A DNA stretch of 37,813 nucleotides. Origin: Oscillospiraceae bacterium (lineage in GTDB: Bacteria > Bacillota_A > Clostridia > Oscillospirales > Oscillospiraceae). Shown here one piece after another: positions 6,811 through 14,790 of this stretch. Under the pieces are notes generated by a model. That model had not been told where the DNA came from and did not search any database. It saw only the letters and a list, made by a program, of their open reading frames with translations. Within the stretch, counting starts at the first letter, position 1; each line of letters starts with the position of its first letter. The position numbers and the translations under genes are program-made. Where the stretch lies: contig JAFUES010000066.1 in NCBI GenBank assembly GCA_017470325.1, positions 1-37,813 on the forward strand, written 5' to 3'.

Positions 6811-7067
6811 GGCTGACGATTGAAACCACAAAGACTGGATGGCAGCAGAAGCTGATGATCGGCGGCAAGGTCTACTCACTGGTGGGCCGGATCGGGGAGG
6901 ACGGGGTGATGCGCTCGGACGAGGGCTTCTCCTTCTCCCGGATGATGGAGCAGCGCGGCGCGGATCCGGACCTGTGCCGGGCGGTCGCGGACGCGGTGGA
7001 CGAGCACATCGAGTTCGATCTGGGCGCTGAGATGTACGGGATGGTACTGGAGGGGATGGACGAATGA
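6807..7067 (+). CDS. Small early phage protein of unknown function
   Basis: An 86-residue acidic protein, starting MRLTIETTKTGWQQKLMIGG. An N-terminal beta-rich half (KVYSLVGRIGEDGVM) precedes a helical half (DPDLCRAVADAVDEHIEFDL). No family recognised. Its start overlaps the previous stop and its stop overlaps the next start (both ATGA), so it belongs to a tightly coupled run of early genes. Confidence 0.6.
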   Translation: MRLTIETTKTGWQQKLMIGGKVYSLVGRIGEDGVMRSDEGFSFSRMMEQRGADPDLCRAVADAVDEHIEFDLGAEMYGMVLEGMDE

Positions 7068-7384
7068 GGATATACCTGAGCGGCCCGATCACCGGGCGCG
7101 AAGAGGACTACATCGAGCGGTTCGCCGCTGCACAGAAGGAAGCACTGGAGAAACACCCGGGCGCGGAGCTGATCAACCCGGCGAAGGTCATGCAGCACAT
7201 GGGAGACCACGCGCAGCTGACGCACCAGAACTACATGGACGTATCCCTGACACTGATGGATATGTGCACGCATGTGTGGCTGATGGACGGCTGGCAGGAC
7301 TCAGCCGGCTGCGGGACCGAGGTCATGTACGCCCTGGAAACCGGCAAGGAGATCCTGTACGACCCGGAGGACTTCCGGGTATAG
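7064..7384 (+). CDS. DUF4406 protein (nucleoside deoxyribosyltransferase-like fold)
   Basis: A 106-residue protein with the DUF4406 signature: MRIYLSGPITGREEDY at the N-terminus, ELINPAKVM in the middle, and CTHVWLMDGWQDSAGC followed by GTEVMYALETGKEILY. This is the small Rossmann-like fold related to nucleoside 2-deoxyribosyltransferases and is common in phages. The biochemical role is not established; nucleotide or DNA-base metabolism is the usual guess. The glutamate in GTEVMYA is at the catalytic-type position of the larger family. Part of the overlapping early operon. Confidence 0.8.
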   Translation: MRIYLSGPITGREEDYIERFAAAQKEALEKHPGAELINPAKVMQHMGDHAQLTHQNYMDVSLTLMDMCTHVWLMDGWQDSAGCGTEVMYALETGKEILYDPEDFRV

Positions 7385-7392
7385 GGGGCGGC

Positions 7393-7635
7393 ATGAAAGA
7401 CACAGGAGGATCATGGAGCGGCCTGCGGTTCGGGCGCCTGCCGTTTGACGGCGGGCTTGCACACCTGCCGGACCTCTCGCGGTACATGCGGCACACCTGC
7501 CGCCGGATCGAACTGGAACTTGAAGGAAGAGGAGGAAGAGATGGCCACCAGGAAACGGATGACAAAGAAGGAGATCCGCGAGCGGGCGGAGGCAAAGAAG
7601 TGGGCACAGGAGGCCGGCCTGGTGCCACCGGATAA
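7393..7635 (+). CDS. Possible small gene, doubtful
   Basis: An 80-codon frame from ATG 7393 (MKDTGGSWSGLRFGRLPFDG) preceded by GGGGGCGG. Only the first ~50 codons lie in otherwise unassigned DNA; the rest overlaps the next gene in another frame and is low-complexity. Included because 7385-7540 has no other explanation. Confidence 0.3.
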   Translation: MKDTGGSWSGLRFGRLPFDGGLAHLPDLSRYMRHTCRRIELELEGRGGRDGHQETDDKEGDPRAGGGKEVGTGGRPGATG

Positions 7636-7915
7636 GCCGAAGCTGAACCGGAAGAAGTTCATCAAGGAAGCGTTTGAGGAATGGGATGAGAGACCCCTGT
7701 GCTATACATGGGATCACTACCTGACTCACGCCGTGGCCTTCATGTCGACCAGGATGGACAGGCGGGGCAATCCGACACCGGAGGCCGTGGGAGCTGTCAA
7801 GGTGCTGCGGTGCGCCGTTGCCCTCCAGAGGCTTGTGGAGCAGAAACGGGAAGCGGGCGAGGCGGTGACCTACGGGATGGAGTTCGAGGCCCTGAAGAGC
7901 ATCCTGGAAGCATAG
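7541..7915 (+). CDS. Early phage protein of unknown function
   Basis: A 124-residue protein: a basic N-terminus (MATRKRMTKKEIRERAEAKK) and a helical body with YTWDHYLTHAVAFMSTRMDR and AVKVLRCAVALQRLVEQKR. I do not recognise it. The ATG at 7541 has GAAGAGGAGGAAGAG directly upstream. It shares its general make-up (positively charged start, helices, Ala/Arg-rich) with the following gene, and the two could be distant duplicates, though I see no clear alignment. Confidence 0.65.
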   Translation: MATRKRMTKKEIRERAEAKKWAQEAGLVPPDKPKLNRKKFIKEAFEEWDERPLCYTWDHYLTHAVAFMSTRMDRRGNPTPEAVGAVKVLRCAVALQRLVEQKREAGEAVTYGMEFEALKSILEA

Positions 7916-7929
7916 GAAGGAGGCAAAAC

Positions 7930-8274
7930 GTGACATACAGGAACGCGGAGGAAGCCATACAGGCGGCTGACAGGTATGTGGAAGAGACCCGCCGCATGTG
8001 GAAGGAGCGGCCGCAGAGCACGGCGTGGGGGTACTTCCTGGAGCTGGCGCTGGTCTCCAGCCTGAAGCGGATCACGCCGGCGGACGGCAGGGCCAGTGTG
8101 GAGCTGTGGAACCCGAAGCAGCGCAAGGCCATGGACGCGGCGCTGATCCTGCGGGAAGCGATGGCGCTGCAGGCGAAGGCCGCGAAGCGGCTGGATATTG
8201 AGAAACCGAAGATCATGATGGAGCGCGACCGGACTGCCGAAGCGCTCCAGGAAGAAATGCGGAGGTGCTTATGA
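7930..8274 (+). CDS. Early phage protein of unknown function, helical
   Basis: A 114-residue helical protein from a GTG start with AAGGAGG six bases upstream. Begins MTYRNAEEAIQAADRYVEET and contains YFLELALVSSLKRITPADGR and MDAALILREAMALQAKAAKR. No family recognised. Its 3' end overlaps the AbrB-like gene by four bases (TTATGAG). Confidence 0.65.
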   Translation: MTYRNAEEAIQAADRYVEETRRMWKERPQSTAWGYFLELALVSSLKRITPADGRASVELWNPKQRKAMDAALILREAMALQAKAAKRLDIEKPKIMMERDRTAEALQEEMRRCL

Positions 8275-8513
8275 GCAACATGTACAAGAAGCTGTCGGCC
8301 CACGGCAGCATCAACATCCCGGTGGCCGTGCGGCGCGACCTGGGACTGGAAGGAAGGGACCCGATGGAGCTGACCGTGGAGGGCGGCGAGATCCGGATCC
8401 GCGCCTACACGCCCCGCTGCGTGTTCTGCGGGACACCGGACGGCGTGAAACTGTTCAGGGGTAAGGGGATCTGCCCGGCGTGTGCCGTGGCGGTATCCGG
8501 AATGGAGGGCTGA
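8271..8513 (+). CDS. AbrB/SpoVT-like DNA-binding protein with zinc ribbon
   Basis: An 80-residue protein. Residues 5-45 (KLSAHGSINIPVAVRRDLGL ... MELTVEGGEIRIR) have the swapped-hairpin AbrB/MazE pattern of DNA-binding proteins. The C-terminus carries two Cys pairs, CVFCG and CPACA, separated by about 17 residues, which should bind a zinc ion. AbrB proteins with this Cys4 tail are frequent in Clostridia and their phages. It may regulate phage or host transcription. Start ATG 8271 with GGAGGTG upstream. Confidence 0.75.
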   Translation: MSNMYKKLSAHGSINIPVAVRRDLGLEGRDPMELTVEGGEIRIRAYTPRCVFCGTPDGVKLFRGKGICPACAVAVSGMEG

Positions 8514-8514
8514 C

Positions 8515-9195
8515 ATGGGAACGGAAAGAATGAACGAGAAGACCAGCGCCCAGCTGGTGGACGACCTGATCCGGCTTGACCGGCTGAGACTCCAGACGAT
8601 GCGCAGCATCGGCGTGATCCAGGCGGAGCTGCAGGGCAGGGGGCTGTCGATCATGGAAGACAAGAGCCGGCAGTTCTGCCGGTTCTACGGCAGCGAAGGC
8701 ACGGCCGCGGTGACCGACCGCAGGAGCCTGGACATCCTGAACCCGGACCGGCTGAAGTTGTGTGTGTCCGAGGGCGTGTACCGCAAGAACGTGACCGAGA
8801 CGACAGAGACCAAGTACAAGCTGACGCCGACCTTCGAGACGATGCTGAAGGCGCTGTTCGCCGGGGACTACACCTTCGAGTATGAGCTTGACGAGTTCGT
8901 GGAGGAGCACATGCACCTCCTGCCGGACACGAAGCAGGCGAAGGCACTGCTCAAGAAGCTGAAGGGGGACTACGAAAAGGACCGCAAGACCCTGAACGCC
9001 GTGTTCGCGGTGGACGAGGACTGGGACGCGGAGCTGCTCTACATCCACCAGATCATCAACGGGAAGCTGATCCGGATGTTCCTGCCAGATGACATGCTGG
9101 ACGCCTCAATGGCGGAGCTGAAGAAGTGCGTGATCGTCGAGAGCAAGACCGCGATCAGCCTGGACTATAAGGAGGAGAAGGATGCGGGGGTATAA
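8515..9195 (+). CDS. Conserved phage protein of unknown function
   Basis: A 226-residue acidic protein starting MGTERMNEKTSAQLVDDLIR. A helical N-terminal third (RLRLQTMRSIGVIQAELQGR) is followed by FCRFYGSEGTAAVTDRRSLD and ALFAGDYTFEYELDEFVEEH. GGAGG lies six bases before the ATG, two bases after the previous stop. In Mu this part of the early operon holds gam (a host-nuclease inhibitor), but I see no convincing Gam signature and leave it unassigned. Confidence 0.6.
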   Translation: MGTERMNEKTSAQLVDDLIRLDRLRLQTMRSIGVIQAELQGRGLSIMEDKSRQFCRFYGSEGTAAVTDRRSLDILNPDRLKLCVSEGVYRKNVTETTETKYKLTPTFETMLKALFAGDYTFEYELDEFVEEHMHLLPDTKQAKALLKKLKGDYEKDRKTLNAVFAVDEDWDAELLYIHQIINGKLIRMFLPDDMLDASMAELKKCVIVESKTAISLDYKEEKDAGV

Positions 9196-9418
9196 GTTCG
9201 AACTGTGGGTGATCATCTTCCTCCAGCTGGTCATGCTGGAGACGACGGTGGAGAAACCGAACCTGCTGCCGGTGCTGCTGGCGTTCGGGGGATTCATCTT
9301 CATGCGGAAGGTGATGGACTGGGACGCGAAAGGAGAAAGCGATGGCGACGAGTACGGTGAACATCACGATCATCTGCCTGACGCTGCTGGCACTGTACAT
9401 ACTGGGCGGCGGGCGTAA
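9182..9418 (+). CDS. Small membrane protein
   Basis: A 78-residue protein with two hydrophobic helices (WVIIFLQLVMLETTV and LLPVLLAFGGFIFM), then a hydrophilic tail. AAGGAGGAGAAGG precedes the ATG. The tail overlaps the next small gene in another frame. It sits just before the endolysin, so a lysis accessory role is possible but unproved. Confidence 0.5.
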   Translation: MRGYKFELWVIIFLQLVMLETTVEKPNLLPVLLAFGGFIFMRKVMDWDAKGESDGDEYGEHHDHLPDAAGTVHTGRRA

Positions 9419-9425
9419 GAAGTAA
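9342..9425 (+). CDS. 27-residue membrane peptide before the endolysin
   Basis: A tiny frame with a strong ribosome site (AAAGGAG, 7 bases upstream): MATSTVNITIICLTLLALYI then LGGGRKK. One hydrophobic helix with a positively charged C-terminus. It ends 11 bases before the endolysin start. Such peptides can be holin- or pinholin-like; this is inference from position and shape. Confidence 0.45.
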   Translation: MATSTVNITIICLTLLALYILGGGRKK

Positions 9426-9436
9426 GGAGGACGGAC

Positions 9437-10984
9437 ATGGCAAGCAAGAAGAAAGTGTTCATTATCGCCGGTCACGGCGAGGGGGATCCGGGTGCGTGCT
9501 CCATATGGGGACACGAGGCGGACTACACCCGGGAGCTGGCGACCCTGGTGCAGGAGGCACTGAAGGACAAGCTGACGGTCGTGATGTACGACCAGAACAA
9601 GAACTGCTACGTGCAGAGCAAGCGCGGCAACACGCCGGACTATGCGGCGTATGACTTCACGCTGGAGGTGCACTTCAACGCGAAGGCCAAGAAGGACCCC
9701 TACGGCGACGGGAGGTTCACCGGCATCGGCGGATACATCCACCCGTCCAATACCGGCAGGGGCATTGCCAGGGCGGTCATCGACAAAGTCGTGGCCCTGG
9801 GCTTCAAAGAATGGCTGCTGGCGGACAGCACCGGGCTGCTGAACCTGAACCGGGCGCAGGCAGCCGGCGCGAAGTATTTCCTGATCGAGACCGCCTTCAT
9901 CGACGACGGCGACGACATGAAGTGGTACACCGCGCACAAGGCCGACACGGCGCAGGCCATCGCCCAGGGGATCCTGGAAGGGCTGGGCCTGAAGAGCAAG
10001 GCGGCCATGCCGGCCGACCCGCGCTCGGAAGGCTACTACCGGGTGCGCACAAGCTGGGAGGACGAAAAGAGCCAGAAGTTCGCGGGCACCCAGGAGAACG
10101 CCGTGAAGCTGGCCAGGACGCTGCCGGGCTACTCGGTATTCGATCCGGAAGGCAAGTGCATCTACACGAACGACGCGGCGGTCGCGCCCGGGCTCCAGGC
10201 GTCGGAGCTGAAGGGGATCGGCGAGGCCGGCTTCGTGGAACGCATGGGGAAGCTGTACGCGAAGGATGAGGTCGACAGCGGGATCCTTGCCTGTGTGTCC
10301 ATGGCACAGGGCATCCTGGAGAGCGGCTACGGCCAGACGGACCTGGCACAGGGCGCGAACAACCTGCACGGCATGAAGTGCAGCCTGTCCGGGAACACCT
10401 GGCCGGGGACGACCTGGAACGGGGACAGGTTCACGAAGATGTCGCCGGAATGCGACAACGCGGGGAACACCTGGCTCCAGCAGTCGGACTTCCGTTGCTA
10501 CGCGTGCGTGGAGGATTCCATCGCGGACCACAGCGCCTACCTGCTGGGGGCGGCGAACGGATCCGCGCAGCGCTACCCCGGCCTGAAGGGAGAGAAGGAC
10601 TACCGCAGGGCCGCGCAGATCATCAAGGACGGCGGGTACGCCACGGACCCGAAATACGTGGACAAGCTGGTGAACATCATCGAGCGCTGGAACCTGACGC
10701 GGTTCAATGCGGACACCATGCTGGGGGCGGCACCGGACGGGGCGAAGGCGGAGCAGCCGAAGGCGCAGGCACAGGATGCGGCCGCAGTGCCCTACCTGAT
10801 CGAGACGACCTGCGACTACCTCTACATCAGGAAGAAGCCGCGCAAATCCTCAAAGGTGACCGGCGCGATCCGCGAGAAGGCCGGCAGCAAGCTGAAGTAC
10901 ACCATCGTCGAAGAGAAGAAGGGATGGGGGCGGCTGAAGTCCGGCATCGGCTGGATCAGCCTGAACTATACAAGGAAGGTATGA
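9437..10984 (+). CDS. Three-domain endolysin: amidase + glucosaminidase + SH3b
   Basis: A 515-residue lysin with three modules. Residues 5-180: zinc N-acetylmuramoyl-L-alanine amidase (Amidase_3 type), with H13 in IIAGHGEGD, E27, H79 in EVHFNA and E151 in LIETAFIDD as the usual zinc and catalytic positions. Residues 198-245: a short GYYRVRTSWED linker unit of the kind found in Clostridia amidases. Residues 280-420: glucosaminidase-type (GH73-like) domain with E296 in GILESGYGQ, followed by NNLHGMKC and DFRCYACVEDSIADHSAYLL. Residues 453-515: SH3b wall-binding domain (YLYIRKKPRKSS ... GWGRLKSGIGWISL). It should cut both peptide and glycan bonds of the Gram-positive wall. No signal peptide, so a holin is needed. 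It lies upstream of the activator gene, separate from the holin. Confidence 0.9.
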   Translation: MASKKKVFIIAGHGEGDPGACSIWGHEADYTRELATLVQEALKDKLTVVMYDQNKNCYVQSKRGNTPDYAAYDFTLEVHFNAKAKKDPYGDGRFTGIGGYIHPSNTGRGIARAVIDKVVALGFKEWLLADSTGLLNLNRAQAAGAKYFLIETAFIDDGDDMKWYTAHKADTAQAIAQGILEGLGLKSKAAMPADPRSEGYYRVRTSWEDEKSQKFAGTQENAVKLARTLPGYSVFDPEGKCIYTNDAAVAPGLQASELKGIGEAGFVERMGKLYAKDEVDSGILACVSMAQGILESGYGQTDLAQGANNLHGMKCSLSGNTWPGTTWNGDRFTKMSPECDNAGNTWLQQSDFRCYACVEDSIADHSAYLLGAANGSAQRYPGLKGEKDYRRAAQIIKDGGYATDPKYVDKLVNIIERWNLTRFNADTMLGAAPDGAKAEQPKAQAQDAAAVPYLIETTCDYLYIRKKPRKSSKVTGAIREKAGSKLKYTIVEEKKGWGRLKSGIGWISLNYTRKV

Positions 10985-10987
10985 CGA

Positions 10988-11329
10988 ATGGACAAATGGC
11001 TGGCACAGCTGGCCGGGGAACTGACAGAGGACGACATCTCTGAGCAGTACCGCCCGATCGTCGAGATCATAGGCATCGAAAAGTTCGTCGCCCTGAGCGA
11101 TTACGCGAAGGGGGACGAACTGTACTTCCCGAAGGTCGAGAGCATCATCGCGCCGGTCCGGAACCGCCACATCAAGGCCGAATGGACCGGCTACAATAAG
11201 TCCGAGCTGGCCGCGAAGTACAACCTGACCACGGCGCAGCTGCGGAACATCCTGAAAGATGAACCGACGCCGGGACAGATGTCGATCTTCGACTTCTGCT
11301 ATGACGGCGGCCCCGGCGACAGCTCGTAA
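10988..11329 (+). CDS. Mor/C-family late transcription activator
   Basis: A 113-residue protein with the Mor activator pattern: IVEIIGIEKFVALSDYAKGD, then ELYFPKVESIIAPVRNRHIK, and a C-terminal helix-turn-helix YNKSELAAKYNLTTAQLRNI. In Mu, Mor and C are paralogues that bind as dimers next to weak promoters and recruit RNA polymerase to the middle and late genes. Only one such gene is present here, placed just before the late structural block, as C is in Mu. It starts four bases after the endolysin stop and is followed by a strong terminator. Confidence 0.88.
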   Translation: MDKWLAQLAGELTEDDISEQYRPIVEIIGIEKFVALSDYAKGDELYFPKVESIIAPVRNRHIKAEWTGYNKSELAAKYNLTTAQLRNILKDEPTPGQMSIFDFCYDGGPGDSS

Positions 11330-11364
11330 ACGGGAGGGCATCTTCCGGAAATGCTTCCCCTAAA

Positions 11365-11388
11365 GGGTTCTAAGATAAGCGGTTAGAT
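11365..11388. promoter_or_regulatory. Dyad upstream of the late block, possible activator site
   Basis: Between the activator gene and the holin, TCTAA and TTAGA form inverted arms (11370-11388 region), with a CCC/GGG dyad (11357-11367) just before. Mor/C proteins bind such short imperfect dyads. No good -10/-35 pair is obvious, which is typical of activated promoters. Weak evidence. Confidence 0.3.
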
Positions 11389-11389
11389 T

Positions 11390-11420
11390 AAAGAGCATAG
11401 CGAAAGCTATGCTCTTTTCT
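11390..11420 (+). terminator. Strong intrinsic terminator after the activator gene
   Basis: AAAGAGCATAGC, loop GAAA, then GCTATGCTCTTTTCTTTT: a perfect 12-bp stem with a stable GNRA-type loop and a T-rich tail. It closes the early/middle transcription unit. Confidence 0.85.
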
Positions 11421-11443
11421 TTTCGTCGGGGAAGGAGGAAGAC

Positions 11444-11782
11444 ATGGAATTTATGAACGGACTGGACCTGACCACACTGGTCGGAGGGACCAAGGCAGTC
11501 GCACTCATCGGCCTGATGGCATTCATCGTGTCCTGCATCACGGAGGTGCTCAAGACGTGGGAGTGGCTGGACAAGAAGGTGCCCACGGCCCTGCTGGTGA
11601 TCTGCCTGTCGCTCGTCATCTGCCCGGTGACGATGCTGGCGCTCTTCGCCTGGGCAAAGCAGCCGATCGTGTGGTATGAGGTGTTCGCTTCATTCATCGC
11701 CGCGTTCATCGTGGCGCTGGTCAGCATGAACGGATGGGAACATGTGACTGACCTGGCGAAGCGGATGCTGAAGGACGAGTGA
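11444..11782 (+). CDS. Holin-like membrane protein
   Basis: A 112-residue protein with three hydrophobic segments: about residues 16-34 (KAVALIGLMAFIVSCIT), 48-67 (LLVICLSLVICPVTMLALF) and 80-95 (FASFIAAFIVALVSM), ending in a charged tail. Size, topology and position at the head of the late block suit a holin that releases the endolysin. GAAGGAGGAAGAC precedes the ATG. No specific holin family could be named. Confidence 0.65.
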   Translation: MEFMNGLDLTTLVGGTKAVALIGLMAFIVSCITEVLKTWEWLDKKVPTALLVICLSLVICPVTMLALFAWAKQPIVWYEVFASFIAAFIVALVSMNGWEHVTDLAKRMLKDE

Positions 11783-11786
11783 ACAC

Positions 11787-12143
11787 ATGGGGGAGTATGT
11801 CATCACGTTCGCGGACGTCATGGCGGCGCTGATCACGATCGGGATGGGACTGCTGGGGTGGTTCCTGAAGAACTGGATCGCCGAAATGAAGGCCGAGAGC
11901 AAAGCAACCAGAGACAGCATCAAACAGATCGACGAGAAGTATGACAAGAGGATGGCTCAGCTGGAGGACGAGACCCGGAAGGAGACGAGCCGGCTGGCGG
12001 ACCAGATCAACGAGTTCAAGAGCGACTTCGCGACCACGTTCGTGCTGCGGGAGGACTACTTCCGGGCCATGAACAAGGTGGAGGACTCGATCAAGGGCCT
12101 CGATAACAAACTGGACAAGCTGCTGATGCGCAGCGAGAAGTGA
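11787..12143 (+). CDS. DUF2730-like membrane-anchored coiled-coil protein (Mu gp25 position)
   Basis: A 118-residue protein with one N-terminal membrane helix (about 10-28, VMAALITIGMGLLGWFLKN) and a long charged coiled coil (KQIDEKYDKRMAQLEDETRK and onward). This is the make-up of Mu gp25/DUF2730 proteins, and the position, just before the small terminase, agrees. Function unknown; a spanin- or haemolysin XhlA-like role in lysis is an alternative reading. Confidence 0.6.
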   Translation: MGEYVITFADVMAALITIGMGLLGWFLKNWIAEMKAESKATRDSIKQIDEKYDKRMAQLEDETRKETSRLADQINEFKSDFATTFVLREDYFRAMNKVEDSIKGLDNKLDKLLMRSEK

Positions 12144-12150
12144 GGTGCAG

Positions 12151-12468
12151 ATGATGAACAGCGCAGAGCGCGAGGAAGTGAAACGCAACAAAGCGATCCG
12201 CGGCTACATCATCCGCTGCCTGGTCAAGGGATTTAACAACTCGGCTCTGACCCGCCAGGTCTCCAACGCGATGATCTCGGCGGGCCTGATCCTGTCGCCG
12301 GACATCGGCAAGTACATCGACTACCTGGAGGACGCCGGGTACATCGAGCTGACCGATGACCGGGTGACGGCGTACACGGCCTACAGCGAGGACGCGGTGA
12401 TCCGCCTGACGAAGGCGGGCGTGGACCTGGCCGAGGGCACGATCAGCGACCCGGGGGTGGACATCTGA
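12151..12468 (+). CDS. Winged-helix phage protein, Mu gp26-like position
   Basis: A 105-residue protein. IRGYIIRCLVKGFNNSALTR, then YIDYLEDAGYIELTDDRVTA and VIRLTKAGVDLAEG, reads as a winged helix: three helices followed by a beta hairpin. It lies between the DUF2730-like and DUF3486 genes, the slot filled in Mu by gp26. It probably binds DNA or the terminase, but this is inferred. ATG 12151 and ATG 12154 are both possible; GTG 12145 would also be in frame. Confidence 0.6.
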   Translation: MMNSAEREEVKRNKAIRGYIIRCLVKGFNNSALTRQVSNAMISAGLILSPDIGKYIDYLEDAGYIELTDDRVTAYTAYSEDAVIRLTKAGVDLAEGTISDPGVDI

Positions 12469-13031
12469 TGGGCAGACAGCGGAGGAAGACCCGGATCAGC
12501 TCCAAAGTGGACGAGCTGCCGGAGGAAGTCCGGCAGGAGGTGGACGTGATGCTGGCGGACACATCCAACACCTACCAGCATATCAGCGACCACCTGAAAA
12601 AGCAGGGGCACGACGTAAGCAAGAGCGCGATCGGGCGCTATGCGATGCGGTCGAACTCCGCCATGCAGCGGCTGCTGGAAGCACAGGCACAGACCCAGCG
12701 CCTGGTGCAGGCCGTCCAGCAGGACCCGGACGCGGACTACACAGAGGCCGGGATGCGGATGCTCATGGACGGGCTGATCAACAAGATGGCCACCGCGGAG
12801 GAAGAGTTCGACGCGCTGCCCCTGGATAAGGCCGGCCGCCTGCTGGCGTCCCTCTCGCGCACCAAGGTCTACAAGGACAGGGTGCGGCAGGACATGCAGA
12901 AGAAGGCCGAACTTGCATTCCGGGAACTGGAGGCCGACATGATGAAGGTCATCCGGGGGGACGAGGAATCGGCCAGGCAGCTGAAGGGGATCCTGAAAAG
13001 GGCGAAGGAGCGGATGTTGAAAGATGATTGA
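12468..13031 (+). CDS. Small terminase subunit (DUF3486, Mu gp27)
   Basis: A 187-residue protein beginning MGRQRRKTRISSKVDELPEE. The N-terminal helix-turn-helix (YQHISDHLKKQGHDVSKSAI then GRYAMR) followed by long helices is the DUF3486 pattern. In Mu-like phages this protein recognises the phage DNA near the left end for headful packaging and partners the large terminase, which follows directly with an 8-base overlap. Confidence 0.85.
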   Translation: MGRQRRKTRISSKVDELPEEVRQEVDVMLADTSNTYQHISDHLKKQGHDVSKSAIGRYAMRSNSAMQRLLEAQAQTQRLVQAVQQDPDADYTEAGMRMLMDGLINKMATAEEEFDALPLDKAGRLLASLSRTKVYKDRVRQDMQKKAELAFRELEADMMKVIRGDEESARQLKGILKRAKERMLKDD

Positions 13032-14790
13032 CATACAGGAATGGCTGGCCGGGCTGGACGAAGACGATGCGGACCCGGAGCTGGAGAGGGCGAAGGACTA
13101 CCAGACGGAACTGTTCCTGGAGTACGCGGGCCGGGAGGGGCCGCACCAGGAGAAGCGCCTGCGGCTGCTGGACGAATACATGGACGGCCGGCCGCTGACC
13201 GGGCCGAAGGGCGTGCGCAGGGCGCTGGCGTCGGTCGACCTGGGATACTTCGGCCGGGCTTACCTGCCGCACTACTTCGTGAGGCGGTCGCCTAAGTTCC
13301 ACGAGGAGCTGGACGGGCTGTGGAGCAGCGGTGTCCTCAAGGGGCTGGATCCGGAGACGGACGGGAAGCAGGTCGACCGGGAGAAGGGCAGCCACATGGT
13401 CACGGCCGCGCCCAGAGGACACGCCAAGAGCACGAACTTCACGTTCAAGGACAGCCTGCACGCGATCCTCTACCAGTACAAGCACTACATCCTGATCCTG
13501 TCGGACTCTTCCGACCAGGCCGAAGCATTCCTGGAGGACATCCGGACGGAACTGGAAGAGAACGGCGCGATCCTGGAGGACTTCGGCGAGCAGCGCGGGG
13601 ACAAGGCGTGGCGCTCCGGCGTGCTGCTTACCAGGACGGACATCAAGGTGGACGCGGTGGGATCCGGCAAGAAGATCCGCGGCCGCAAGCACAGGAACTG
13701 GCGGCCGGACCTGATCGTCCTGGACGATATCGAAAACGACGAGAACGTGAACACGGCGGAGCAGCGCAGGAAGCTGAAGAGCTGGTTCGACAAGGCGGTC
13801 AGCAAGGCCGGGGACACCTACACGGACATCATGTACATCGGGACGGTGCTGCACTATGACAGCCTCCTGTCCAACGTACTGAAGAACCCGCGCTACAAGG
13901 CCAGGACATACCGGGCCGTGATCAGCTGGGCGAAGGATACAAAGCTGTGGGACGAATGGGAAGGGCTCTACACCAACCTGTTCGACGAGTTCCACGAAGA
14001 GCACGCCCGGGAGTTTTATGAGGAACACCGCGCGGAGATGCTGGAAGGGGCCGAGGTTTTGTGGGAGGACAAGCTGTCCTACTACGACCTGATGGAGATC
14101 CGGGTGTCGGAGGGCATGGCGTCCTTCAACTCGGAGCTGCAGAACGACCCGGTGGATCCGGACAGCGCGACGTTCCAGGAAGAGTGGTTCGACTATTACG
14201 ACGACGACGCGATCGACTTCAAAGATCCGGACTTCATCCTGGTGGGCGCGAACGACCCGTCCCTGGGCAAGAACAAGAAGAGCGACACCAGCGCGATCCT
14301 GGGCGGGGCAGTAAGCCGCAAGACCGGCTACATCTACATCCTGGACGCGGACATCGAGCGCCGGCACCCGGACGTGATCATCGACGACGCGATCGCGCTG
14401 GGGGCAAGGTACAGGCGGGACATCAAGCCGCTGAGGGCCTTCGGCGTGGAGACGGTGCAGTTCCAGTTCTTCTTCAAGGAGGTCATGGCGCAGCGTTCGG
14501 CGGAAGCGAACGAGTACCTGCCGATCGAGGAGATCCAGAGCACGGGGAACAAGATCATGCGGATCGAAAGCCTCCAGCCCCTGGTGAAGAACCACTACAT
14601 CAAGTTCTCCAGGAAGCACAAAGCGCTGCTGGCACAGATGACAGAGTTCCCGATGGGCAGGAACGATGACGGCCCAGACGCGCTGAAGATGCTGGTGGAT
14701 ACCGCTCAGAAGGTGCGGGGGTCATCCGGGAAGCCGGGATACGTCAGCGTGCTGCGGCGCAAGTTTGGAAGGGTAAGAGGCGCATATTGA
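13024..14790 (+). CDS. Large terminase subunit (Mu gp28-like)
   Basis: A 588-residue packaging motor. The ATPase half has Walker A-like APRGHAKST (129-137) and Walker B DLIVLDDIE (229-237); the nuclease half has the RNase-H-type aspartate D411 in VGANDPSLGKN and a C-terminal RNDDGPDALKM motif. It cuts and pumps DNA into proheads; in Mu-type phages packaging starts in the left end and continues into host DNA. It overlaps the small terminase gene by eight bases and ends in TGATG shared with the methyltransferase start. Confidence 0.92.
   Translation: MIDIQEWLAGLDEDDADPELERAKDYQTELFLEYAGREGPHQEKRLRLLDEYMDGRPLTGPKGVRRALASVDLGYFGRAYLPHYFVRRSPKFHEELDGLWSSGVLKGLDPETDGKQVDREKGSHMVTAAPRGHAKSTNFTFKDSLHAILYQYKHYILILSDSSDQAEAFLEDIRTELEENGAILEDFGEQRGDKAWRSGVLLTRTDIKVDAVGSGKKIRGRKHRNWRPDLIVLDDIENDENVNTAEQRRKLKSWFDKAVSKAGDTYTDIMYIGTVLHYDSLLSNVLKNPRYKARTYRAVISWAKDTKLWDEWEGLYTNLFDEFHEEHAREFYEEHRAEMLEGAEVLWEDKLSYYDLMEIRVSEGMASFNSELQNDPVDPDSATFQEEWFDYYDDDAIDFKDPDFILVGANDPSLGKNKKSDTSAILGGAVSRKTGYIYILDADIERRHPDVIIDDAIALGARYRRDIKPLRAFGVETVQFQFFFKEVMAQRSAEANEYLPIEEIQSTGNKIMRIESLQPLVKNHYIKFSRKHKALLAQMTEFPMGRNDDGPDALKMLVDTAQKVRGSSGKPGYVSVLRRKFGRVRGAY

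Noticed and set aside
8515..9195. Mu Gam (host-nuclease inhibitor) homologue
   Set aside because: Right position, but I could not see a convincing Gam motif, so it is left unassigned.
12949..14619. 556-residue open frame on the minus strand
   Set aside because: Shadow of the large terminase; no domain seen.
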